64,000 bases of DNA, taken from Stutzerimonas stutzeri. Its GTDB lineage: Bacteria; Pseudomonadota; Gammaproteobacteria; Pseudomonadales; Pseudomonadaceae. A model generated the notes under the pieces. That model saw only the letters and a program-made list of their open reading frames with translations, was not told the DNA's origin and searched no databases. The stretch is taken from NCBI RefSeq assembly GCF_000590475.1, contig NZ_CP007441.1, positions 711,096 to 775,095 of the forward strand, written 5' to 3'. Both the position numbers and the translations under genes were made by a program. Positions 15,146-22,698 of this stretch are shown here, in pieces (the stretch's first letter is position 1; every line of letters begins with the position of its first letter).

Positions 15146-17305
15146 ATGAATACTTTCCAAACGTCTCACGGCCATCGTGGGACGCCGGGCGCGCCCATCG
15201 GCATCGGCCATCATTTGCTCTTCACCGCGGCCGTCGCCTTGTCGCTCTTGCTGATGTTCACCCTGTTGCGCTTGGGCTTGCTCGGGTACAACCGCGAGCT
15301 AATCGGCAGCACACCCATGCCGACCTTTGCCGAGGCACTCGTCAACGGTATGCGCTTCGACTTGCGTGCCGTGGTGTTCATGTTGCTGCCGTTGCTGCTG
15401 GCACCGCTGAGCATGCGTGTGATGGCGGCCCGGCGGGTCCTTCGCGTCTGGCTGACTGCCCTGTCCAGCGTGGCGATCCTGCTTGGCCTGATCGAGCTGA
15501 ATTTCTATGCCGAGTTCCACCAACGCCTCAACAGCCTGGTGTTTCAGTACCTTCAGGAAGATCCCGTCACCGTCCTGAGCATGCTCTGGCATGGCTTTCC
15601 GGTACTCAGACTGTTGGGCGCCTGGGGATTGATGAGCGGGCTTATGTATCTGCTGTTCAGGTGGTTGGACCGCCTGACATGCCCAAGCATGAACACTGCC
15701 AGGCCGGTGCGTGCAGCCAAGCTGGCCTGGCATTGGCGCGGGGCGGTGTTGCTGTCGCTGGTGCTGATCTCGGTGATTGCTGTGCGCGGCACGTTGCGCC
15801 AGGGCCCGCCGCTACGCTGGGGCGATGCCTTTACCACCGATTCGATGTTCGCCAACCACCTTGGCTTGAACGCATCGCTGAGCCTTTATGATGCGGCCAA
15901 GCACCGTTTATCCAGCGATCGGGACAACGCATTTAAGGCCAGCATGCCAGCGGAGCACGCCCGTGACGTCACTCGCAGCTTGCTGCTGGGCAGCCACGAG
16001 CATCTGGTCGATGCCGACCTCGCACCGGTACGCCGTGATTACCAGCCCCCCGCCGAGGGTCGACTGCCGGTGAAGAACGTGGTGGTCATCCTCATGGAGA
16101 GCTTCGCCGGACGCTTCGTTGGCGCGCTCGGGAGTCAGGATGGCATTACGCCGAATTTCGACCGTCTGGCCGAGCAAGGCGTACTGTTCGATCGCTTTTT
16201 CTCCAACGGGACCCATACTCACCAGGGGATGTTCGCCAGCATGGCGTGCTTCCCGAACGTGCCGGGGTTCGAGTACTTGATGCAGACGCCTGAAGGCGGA
16301 AACCGTTTTTCCGGCCTGCCGCAGTTGCTCAGTGCCCGCCAGTTCAAGGATGTGTACGTCTACAACGGTGATTTCGCCTGGGACAATCAGCTGGGCTTCT
16401 TCAGCAACCAGGGCATGACCCGCTTCATCGGACGCGGCGACTATGTCGATCCGGTGGTGCAGGACCCGACATGGGGCGTTTCCGACCAGGACATGTTTGG
16501 CCGCGCGCTCACGGAGCTCCAGCAGCTCGACGGTGAGCAACCTTTCTATGCGCTGCTTCAGACGCTGTCTAACCACACGCCTTACGCACTGCCCAAAGAG
16601 CTGCCGGTCGAGCCCGTCGCTGGCCATGGGTCGTTGGATCAGCACCTGACTGCCATGCGCTATTCAGACTGGGCGTTGGGGCAGTTCTTCGACAAGGCAC
16701 GGCAAATGCCTTGGTTCAACAAAACCCTGTTCGTGATACTCGGTGATCATGGTTTTGGTGCGCCCGAGGAGCTGACCGAAATGGACCTGTTCCGCTTCCA
16801 TGTGCCGATGCTGTTGATCGCACCCGGCGCCCAGGGAGCCTTCGGGGCTCGTCGTGATGTGGTCGGTACCCAGGTCGACATGGTGCCGACCATCATGGGC
16901 CGGCTGGGCAATGAAGTCCGTCACCAATGCTGGGGCCGCGACTTGCTCGCACTGGACGCGGATGACCGGGGCTTCGGCTTCATCAAACCGTCAGGGAGCG
17001 ACCAGACCGTAGCGATGATCCGAGACGACAAGATACTGGTGCAGCCCGATGGGCTCGACCCGCGCCTCTACCGCTATAGCCTTGGCCACAACTTTAAGGC
17101 TGAACGGCTGGACTCGCCTGATGCCAGGAAGGTCATGGGCGAGCAACTACAAGCCTATCTGCAAGCCGCTACTCTAGGTCTACTGGCGAACACACTGGGC
17201 GACCGCGAGCGAGTGATCAAGGCACGCGGTACGGTGGGGGCAACGCCAGAAAAACTGAAGCCACACGCCGCGCCGGTGAAGCCGCCGTCAGCAACCAAGG
17301 GCTGA
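15146..17305 (+). CDS. LTA synthase / phosphoglycerol transferase family sulfatase-fold membrane protein
   Basis: The 719-residue protein has about five N-terminal membrane helices (within residues 20-205), then a periplasmic sulfatase-fold domain beginning VVVILMESFAGRF (about 312). Metal-site motifs are MES, the nucleophile region NGTHTHQGMFAS, and GDHGFG (about 533-538). The family transfers phosphoglycerol or phosphoethanolamine groups from phospholipids to envelope glycans, releasing diacylglycerol. Being 25 bp behind dgkA fits that. The C-terminal tail is basic and Pro-rich. The exact acceptor (glucan or LPS) cannot be told. Confidence 0.82.
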   Translation: MNTFQTSHGHRGTPGAPIGIGHHLLFTAAVALSLLLMFTLLRLGLLGYNRELIGSTPMPTFAEALVNGMRFDLRAVVFMLLPLLLAPLSMRVMAARRVLRVWLTALSSVAILLGLIELNFYAEFHQRLNSLVFQYLQEDPVTVLSMLWHGFPVLRLLGAWGLMSGLMYLLFRWLDRLTCPSMNTARPVRAAKLAWHWRGAVLLSLVLISVIAVRGTLRQGPPLRWGDAFTTDSMFANHLGLNASLSLYDAAKHRLSSDRDNAFKASMPAEHARDVTRSLLLGSHEHLVDADLAPVRRDYQPPAEGRLPVKNVVVILMESFAGRFVGALGSQDGITPNFDRLAEQGVLFDRFFSNGTHTHQGMFASMACFPNVPGFEYLMQTPEGGNRFSGLPQLLSARQFKDVYVYNGDFAWDNQLGFFSNQGMTRFIGRGDYVDPVVQDPTWGVSDQDMFGRALTELQQLDGEQPFYALLQTLSNHTPYALPKELPVEPVAGHGSLDQHLTAMRYSDWALGQFFDKARQMPWFNKTLFVILGDHGFGAPEELTEMDLFRFHVPMLLIAPGAQGAFGARRDVVGTQVDMVPTIMGRLGNEVRHQCWGRDLLALDADDRGFGFIKPSGSDQTVAMIRDDKILVQPDGLDPRLYRYSLGHNFKAERLDSPDARKVMGEQLQAYLQAATLGLLANTLGDRERVIKARGTVGATPEKLKPHAAPVKPPSATKG

Positions 17306-17317
17306 TCTCCGACGACC

Positions 17318-17345
17318 TATAACGAGCCTGCCAAGGCTAGTTATA
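17318..17345. terminator. Inverted repeat between the sulfatase gene and trmA
   Basis: TATAACGAGCC and GGCTAGTTATA form 11-bp arms with one mismatch and a 6-nt loop, 13 bp after the sulfatase stop. There is no T run, so it may be a bidirectional hairpin rather than a classic terminator. Confidence 0.4.
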
Positions 17346-17471
17346 GGTTCTGCCTCATTAACGATCGAGAGCGGATGGAGAGGTGAACCATCGCGTCAGC
17401 GATGCGATCTATCCAGGCGGTACGGCATTGCCTGGGATCGTTGGAGAGTTCGGCCAACGGCGTTCGCCCGA

Positions 17472-18560
17472 TTATTTCCTGACCAGCAGCACCCCCGCTT
17501 CCATGTGGTGGGTATACGGAAACTGATCGAACAGGGCGCAGCGCTCGATGCGGTGGGTGTCCTGCAGCTGGGTGATGTTGGCGGCCAGGGTTTCCGGGTT
17601 GCAGGAAATATAGAGGATGCGCTCGAAACGGCGGGTCAGCTCGCAGGTGTCCGGGTCCATGCCGGCGCGCGGTGGGTCGACGAAGACGCTGCCGAAGTTG
17701 TAGCTCTTCAGGTCGATGCCGGCCAGGCGGCGGAACGGGCGCACCTCGTTCAAGGCTTGAGTCAGCTCCTCGGCGGACAGACGCACCAGGCTGACGTTGT
17801 AGATACCGTTGCCCTCGAGGTTGGCCAACGCGGCGTTCACCGAGGATTTGCTGATCTCGGTGGCCAGCACCTTGGGTACGCGAGTTGCCAGCGGCAGGGT
17901 GAAATTGCCGTTGCCGCAATAGAGTTCGAGCAGATCGTCGCTGCGCTCGCCAAGGACGTCATAGGCCCAGCCGAGCATCTTCTGGCAGACCTCGCCGTTG
18001 GGCTGGGTAAAGGCGCCTTCGGGTTGGCGATAGCGGAAGACGCGGCCCGCAACGGTCAGTTGCTCGGTCACGTAGTCTCGGCCGATGACGATGCGCTTGC
18101 CCTTGGAGCGGCCAACGATGCTCACGCCGAGGCTGGCTGCCATCTGTTCGGCTTCGGCCTGCCAGGCGGCGTCCAGCGGGCGGTGATAGGCAAGAGTGAT
18201 CAGCGCATCGCCGGAGAGCGTGGTCAGGAATTCGACCTGGAACAGCTTGAAGCTCAAGGCCTCGCTGGCTTGCCAGGCAGCCTTGAGCTGCGGCATCAGT
18301 TCGTTGATGCGGCGGCTGGCGATGGGAAATTCATCGATCAGAATCGGTGTGTGCTTGTCGCCGGGCTCGAACATCGCGTAATGCCGCTGGCCGTCTTCGC
18401 GCCACAGGCGGAACTCGGTACGCAGCCGGTAATGCTCGCGCGGTGAGTCGAAGACTTCTGGATCCGGCGCGTCGAAAGGCGCCAGCAGCTCGACCAGCCG
18501 GGCGGATTTCTCGGCGAGTTGGGCATCGTAGGTAGCTGGATCGAATTGCGGACGGCTCAT
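17472..18560 (-). CDS. trmA: tRNA (uracil-5-)-methyltransferase TrmA
   Basis: The 362-residue protein starts at ATG 18560 (MSRPQFDPATYDAQLAEK); the frame is open farther up, but that part would run into a repeat element. The SAM site is LLELYCGNGNFTLPLA, followed by FVDPPRAGMDPDTCE. The catalytic Cys is in ILYISCNPETLA (about residue 320) and the C-terminal Glu in HMEAGVLLVRK. TrmA makes m5U54 in the T-loop of tRNA. Length and motifs match the E. coli enzyme (366 residues). Confidence 0.93.
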   Translation of the reverse strand: MSRPQFDPATYDAQLAEKSARLVELLAPFDAPDPEVFDSPREHYRLRTEFRLWREDGQRHYAMFEPGDKHTPILIDEFPIASRRINELMPQLKAAWQASEALSFKLFQVEFLTTLSGDALITLAYHRPLDAAWQAEAEQMAASLGVSIVGRSKGKRIVIGRDYVTEQLTVAGRVFRYRQPEGAFTQPNGEVCQKMLGWAYDVLGERSDDLLELYCGNGNFTLPLATRVPKVLATEISKSSVNAALANLEGNGIYNVSLVRLSAEELTQALNEVRPFRRLAGIDLKSYNFGSVFVDPPRAGMDPDTCELTRRFERILYISCNPETLAANITQLQDTHRIERCALFDQFPYTHHMEAGVLLVRK

Positions 18561-18587
18561 GGAATCTCTTAGAAGGGTATGTAAGTC

Positions 18588-18675
18588 GTAGGGTGGATCG
18601 GGGCGCGCGGCTGACGCTTCATCCATCCACCATTGCCAGACCGAAGGTGGATGAAAAAAGCGTCATCCACCCTGC
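18588..18675. repeat. GTAGGGTGGAT-type palindromic repeat, copy A
   Basis: The element begins GTAGGGTGGAT and ends ATCCACCCTGC, with inner copies of CATCCACC and GGTGGATGAAAA. It lies between the purine permease stop and trmA. Related copies are at 24968, 33083, 48082 and 62877. All are intergenic, mostly behind genes, like REP-type elements. Confidence 0.75.
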
Positions 18676-18679
18676 AAAG

Positions 18680-19975
18680 TTAGCCGTTAAAGAAGCCCAG
18701 CTTGATCACGAACAGAATCGACAAAACCCACATCGCAGGGCTCAGGTCGCGCCAGCGGCCGGCGAGCAGCTTGATCGCAGTCCAGGCGACGAAACCGAAG
18801 GCGATCCCGTTGGCGATGGAAAAGGTCAGCGGCATAGCCAGTGCAGCGATGGCCACCGGCGCAGCGACGGTCAGATCGTCCCAGTCGATATTGGCCAGAC
18901 TGCTCATCATCAATACCGCGACGAATAACAATGCCGGCGCGGTGGCGTAGGCCGGCACGGCCCCGGCCAGTGGCGCGAAGAACAGGCTGAGCAGGAACAG
19001 CAGCGCCACCACGCAGGCGGTCAGGCCGGTACGCCCACCGGCACTGATGCCAGCCGCCGATTCGATGTAGCTGGTGGTGGTCGAGGTCCCCAACGCGGCG
19101 CCTGCCATGGTCGCGGTGCTGTCCGCCAGTAGCGCGCGGCCCAGGCGCGGCATGCGGCCGTCCCTGTCCAGCAGATCGGCCTTCTGCGCTACGCCGATCA
19201 GGGTGCCGGAAGTGTCGAACAGGTCGACGAAGAGGAACGCGAAAATTACGCTGAGCAGACCGATGTCCAGCGCGCCCGCGATGTCCAGCTGCAACAGGGT
19301 CGGCATCAGCGAAGGCGGCATCGACACCACGCCGTTGAGTTCGGAGAGGCCGAACAGGAGCGATAGGGCAGTGACCACTAGGATGCCGATCATCACCGCC
19401 CCTGTGACCTTGCGATAGGCCAGCGCAGCGATCAGGAAGAACCCCAGACAGGCCAGCAGCGGGCCGCCAGCGGTCAGATCACCCAGGCCCACCAGCGTGG
19501 CTGGATTATCCACGACGATACCGGCGTTTTTCAGCGCAATGATTGCCAGGAAAAGGCCGATACCCGCCGCAATGCCCGAACGCAGCGCCATCGGGATGCT
19601 GTGGATGATCCATTCACGGATCTTGAAGATCGACAGCAGGAAGAAGATCGCGCCGGAGAGAAACACCGCGCCCAGCGCCGTCTGCCAGGTGTAGCCCATG
19701 GTCAGCACCACGGTGTAGGTGAAGAAGGCGTTCAGCCCCATGCCCGGTGCCAGGGCGATCGGGTAGTTGGCGACCAGGCCCATGATCGCCGAGCCGATGG
19801 CGGCAGCCAGGCAGGTCGCAACAAACACCGCGCCGTGGTCCATGCCGGTTTCGGCAAGGATGCTCGGGTTGACGAAGAGGATGTAGGCCATCGTCAGGAA
19901 GGTGGTGAGACCGGCGAGGATCTCGGTGCGCAGCGTGGTGTTGTGCGCCTTGAGTTGAAACAGCTTCTCCAGCAT
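18680..19975 (-). CDS. NCS2-family purine (adenine/guanine/hypoxanthine) permease
   Basis: The 431-residue protein starts at ATG 19975 (MLEKLFQLKAHNTTLRTEILAGLTTF). It has about 12-14 membrane segments and the AzgA-type signatures TFLTMAYILFVNP, ALAPGMGLNAFFTYTVV and FLFVDLFDTSGTLIGVA. The family imports adenine, guanine or hypoxanthine with protons; the exact substrate cannot be told. It is a single gene; the repeat at 18588-18675 follows its stop. Confidence 0.88.
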   Translation of the reverse strand: MLEKLFQLKAHNTTLRTEILAGLTTFLTMAYILFVNPSILAETGMDHGAVFVATCLAAAIGSAIMGLVANYPIALAPGMGLNAFFTYTVVLTMGYTWQTALGAVFLSGAIFFLLSIFKIREWIIHSIPMALRSGIAAGIGLFLAIIALKNAGIVVDNPATLVGLGDLTAGGPLLACLGFFLIAALAYRKVTGAVMIGILVVTALSLLFGLSELNGVVSMPPSLMPTLLQLDIAGALDIGLLSVIFAFLFVDLFDTSGTLIGVAQKADLLDRDGRMPRLGRALLADSTATMAGAALGTSTTTSYIESAAGISAGGRTGLTACVVALLFLLSLFFAPLAGAVPAYATAPALLFVAVLMMSSLANIDWDDLTVAAPVAIAALAMPLTFSIANGIAFGFVAWTAIKLLAGRWRDLSPAMWVLSILFVIKLGFFNG

Positions 19976-20220
19976 GGTCAATCCTCGTGTGTGCCGGTCA
20001 GGGGCTGGCGGTTGGTCTGTCTGCCTCTCGGGGCAGTTCATTCGCTATAGCAAAGCCTATCGAGGCCTTGCTCGCAAAGGCCGCGCATCTTACACCGCCC
20101 CTGCACTGGGTTGAATTTCCCGTTGCGTGACTGGCGGGTTTCGCCTGCTTGGCTGCTGCGCTATGGTCTGCGCACCGATGCAGATCAGTCATTGGCGCGC
20201 ATCGACTGAAAGAGATGAAG

Positions 20221-20352
20221 ATGAACAGCATGAATCTGGCGCTGCAGCCGCCATCTGGCGATTGTGATGAAACCGCTCCGCTGACCTGCCTGCACGTGTC
20301 TGAACATGGCACGCGCCTCCGGCAGTTTGCAGCGGGGCACCGTTGTGCCTGA
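20221..20352 (+). CDS. Possible small ORF overlapping the MocA-like gene
   Basis: A 43-residue frame starts at ATG 20221, with GAGATGAAG just upstream, and ends at a TGA overlapping the GTG start of the next gene by 8 bp. The product has no recognisable domain. The overlap would allow translational coupling, but the coding evidence is weak. Confidence 0.25.
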   Translation: MNSMNLALQPPSGDCDETAPLTCLHVSEHGTRLRQFAAGHRCA

Positions 20353-20947
20353 CTCGATCCAGGGCGTATGCGCCATCGTACTGGCCGCCGGAGAGGGCCG
20401 TCGGTATCGCGAGCGTCGCGACGAGGACAAGCTGCTCGTCTCCAGCAGCGGCGCCATTGGCGCGCCTCCTGTGCTGGCCGAGACGCTGAGCGCGCTGACT
20501 GGCATGACCGAACGGCTGCTGGTGGTCACCCGGGACGACAACCTCCAGCTGCTGGCCTGGCTCGAACGGCAGGCTGGGAGATTCAACGCGGAAATTCTGG
20601 CGGTGCGGACCAATGGCCTCGGCCACAGCCTGGCGCAGGCGGTGGCGCACCGGTCGGCTCGCCGCGGCTGGTTGGTGGCGCTGGGCGACATGCCCTACGT
20701 GGAACGCGACAGCATTGCCCGCCTCGTCGCTGCCATCCAGCCACAACGGCTGATGGTGCCGACATATCAAGGTCGCCGGGGTAATCCACGGGGGATCGGT
20801 GCCGATTATCTCGATCGGTTGCTCGCTCTGGAGGGTGATCGAGGAGCGCAGGAATTGTTCGCAAGTACGGCGGTGGAGGAGATTGAGGTGGACGATCCTG
20901 GCGTGCTGCAGGACATCGATCGCCCGGAAGACCGCCGTATCCGTTGA
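20345..20947 (+). CDS. mocA: MocA-like NTP transferase for molybdenum cofactor maturation
   Basis: From GTG 20345 the product is 200 residues; an in-frame ATG at 20306 would add 13 residues but has no ribosome site. CAIVLAAGEGRRYR is the nucleotide-binding signature, with DEDKLL for the catalytic Lys and GWLVALGDMPYV for the metal Asp. MocA converts molybdopterin to the cytosine dinucleotide form used by xanthine-oxidase-family enzymes. It lies upstream of the paoABC-type genes on the same strand, which supports that role over MobA. Confidence 0.8.
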   Translation: MPDSIQGVCAIVLAAGEGRRYRERRDEDKLLVSSSGAIGAPPVLAETLSALTGMTERLLVVTRDDNLQLLAWLERQAGRFNAEILAVRTNGLGHSLAQAVAHRSARRGWLVALGDMPYVERDSIARLVAAIQPQRLMVPTYQGRRGNPRGIGADYLDRLLALEGDRGAQELFASTAVEEIEVDDPGVLQDIDRPEDRRIR

Positions 20948-21181
20948 TGCGTCCCCGAAGCCCGCAGCCCGGTGGGCTATGGGGGAATCCCTCGGTCAAT
21001 CAATACCCCAACGATGCTTAGCTTTTCTCCGCTTCGCCGCCCCCGCTTGTAACCTCCGCTGAACATTCTTTCGCCCGTGGCAGTCGTACCCCTAGACGCA
21101 CGGACAGCGCACCCAATGCCTGAGGTCTTCGGCGAACCTGCGTAGAACAGGTACCGGACGGCCCCCAACCGTGAGGCTGCC

Positions 21182-21715
21182 ATGAGCGAAACATCTTCTC
21201 CTGCAGGTGGGATTGCCGCCTGTTCGATCACCCTTGAATTGAACGGCCAAAGCCGCGAACTCGAGGTCTACCCCTGGACCACATTGCTCGATCTGTTGCG
21301 TGAACAGCTGGGGTTGACTGGAACCAAGAAGGGCTGCGACCACGGCCAATGCGGGGCCTGTACGGTGCTGCTCAACGGCAAACGGATCAATAGCTGCCTG
21401 ACCCTGGCGGTGATGCACGATGGTGCCGAGCTGACCACTATCGAAGGGCTGGCGCAGAATGAAGAGCTGCATCCAATGCAGGCCGCCTTCGTCAGCCACG
21501 ACGCGTTTCAGTGCGGCTATTGCACGCCGGGGCAAATCTGTTCGGCGGTCGGCATGGTCGCCGAAGGGCGAGCGCAGACCCGCGACGAGCTGCGCGAACA
21601 GATGAGCGGCAACCTCTGCCGCTGCGGCGCTTACCCGAACATCCTCGCGGCGATCGAAGAGGCTATGCCGAAGACCCGCGATCGCCTCACTGCCGTGCGG
21701 GAGGTGAAGCCGTGA
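21182..21715 (+). CDS. paoA: Aldehyde oxidoreductase 2Fe-2S subunit (PaoA type)
   Basis: The 177-residue protein carries the plant-type cluster Cys52, Cys57, Cys60, Cys72 (GCDHGQCGAC...SC) and the second cluster Cys111, Cys114, Cys146, Cys148 (CGYCTPGQ; GNLCRCGAY). The two clusters pass electrons from the molybdenum subunit to FAD. E. coli PaoA is exported by a Tat signal; here the N-terminus MSETSSPAGGIAACS has no twin Arg, so the enzyme is probably cytoplasmic. It overlaps the FAD subunit by 4 bp. Confidence 0.9.
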   Translation: MSETSSPAGGIAACSITLELNGQSRELEVYPWTTLLDLLREQLGLTGTKKGCDHGQCGACTVLLNGKRINSCLTLAVMHDGAELTTIEGLAQNEELHPMQAAFVSHDAFQCGYCTPGQICSAVGMVAEGRAQTRDELREQMSGNLCRCGAYPNILAAIEEAMPKTRDRLTAVREVKP

Positions 21716-22698
21716 ATCCGTTCAGCTATGCGCGTCCGGCTGCAATCGACGAAGCGGTTGGCCTGTTCCGGCCCAACAGTCGCTACATCGCCGGGGGGAC
21801 CAATCTGCTCGACCTGATGAAGGAAAACGTCACCCGGCCAGAGCAACTGATCGACATCACCCGCCTGCCGATGACCGATGTCGAGGAGACGGCCGAAGGC
21901 GGCCTGCGCATCGGTGCGCTGGTCAGCAATGCTGATCTGGCCTGGCATCCGCTGGTGCAGCAACGCTATCCGCTGCTGTCCCAGGCGATCCTCGCCGGTG
22001 CCTCGCCCCAGCTACGCAACATGGCCAGCACTGGCGGCAACCTGCTGCAGCGCACCCGTTGCTACTACTTCTACGACAGCACCACGCCGTGCAACAAGCG
22101 CGAGCCCGGCAGCGGCTGCCCGGCGCGCGAGGGGCTCAACCGTATTCACGCGATTCTGGGTCACAGCCAGGCGTGCATCGCCGTCCATCCATCGGACATG
22201 TGCGTGGCGCTGGCGGCCCTGGAAGCGGTGGTGCACGTACAAGGCCCTCAGGGCGAGCGGAGGATCGACTTTGCCGATTTTCATCGCTTGCCTGGCGACG
22301 CGCCTGAGCGCGACAACATCTTGGTCGATGGCGAACTGATCACCGCAGTCGAGCTGCCGCCGCAAGGTTTCGCCGCGCACAGCAACTACCTCAAGGTGCG
22401 CGACCGCGCGTCCTATGCCTTCGCCCTGGTGTCGGTGGCGGCAGCGCTGGAGATGGATGGTGCCGGCATCCGCAACGCCCGCATCGCCATGGGCGGGGTG
22501 GCGCACAAACCTTGGCGAAAAGCCGAAGCGGAGGCGGCATTGGTCGGCAAGCCGGCCGACGAAGCCGCGTTTGCTGCCGCTGCGGACATCCTGCTCGAAG
22601 GCGCCCGTGGCTTCGAGCACAACGCCTTCAAGATCGAACTCGGCCGGCGCGCCATCGTCCGCGCCCTGACCGACGCCGCCACAGGAGTCGCCCGATGA
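21712..22698 (+). CDS. paoB: Aldehyde oxidoreductase FAD-binding subunit (PaoB type)
   Basis: The 328-residue protein starts at GTG 21712, overlapping the previous stop. It has FAD-binding YIAGGTNLLDLMK (about residues 23-35) and ASTGGNLLQRTRC (about 104-116), then an insert rich in Cys (CYYFYDSTTPCNK, GCPAREG). In PaoB this insert holds an extra 4Fe-4S cluster, absent from ordinary xanthine dehydrogenase medium subunits. This places the enzyme in the PaoABC (YagTSR) group. Confidence 0.9.
   Translation: MNPFSYARPAAIDEAVGLFRPNSRYIAGGTNLLDLMKENVTRPEQLIDITRLPMTDVEETAEGGLRIGALVSNADLAWHPLVQQRYPLLSQAILAGASPQLRNMASTGGNLLQRTRCYYFYDSTTPCNKREPGSGCPAREGLNRIHAILGHSQACIAVHPSDMCVALAALEAVVHVQGPQGERRIDFADFHRLPGDAPERDNILVDGELITAVELPPQGFAAHSNYLKVRDRASYAFALVSVAAALEMDGAGIRNARIAMGGVAHKPWRKAEAEAALVGKPADEAAFAAAADILLEGARGFEHNAFKIELGRRAIVRALTDAATGVAR

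Noticed and set aside
17341..17919. A 192-residue minus-strand frame at the trmA 3' end
   Set aside because: It lies in another frame over the conserved catalytic part of trmA and has no domain.
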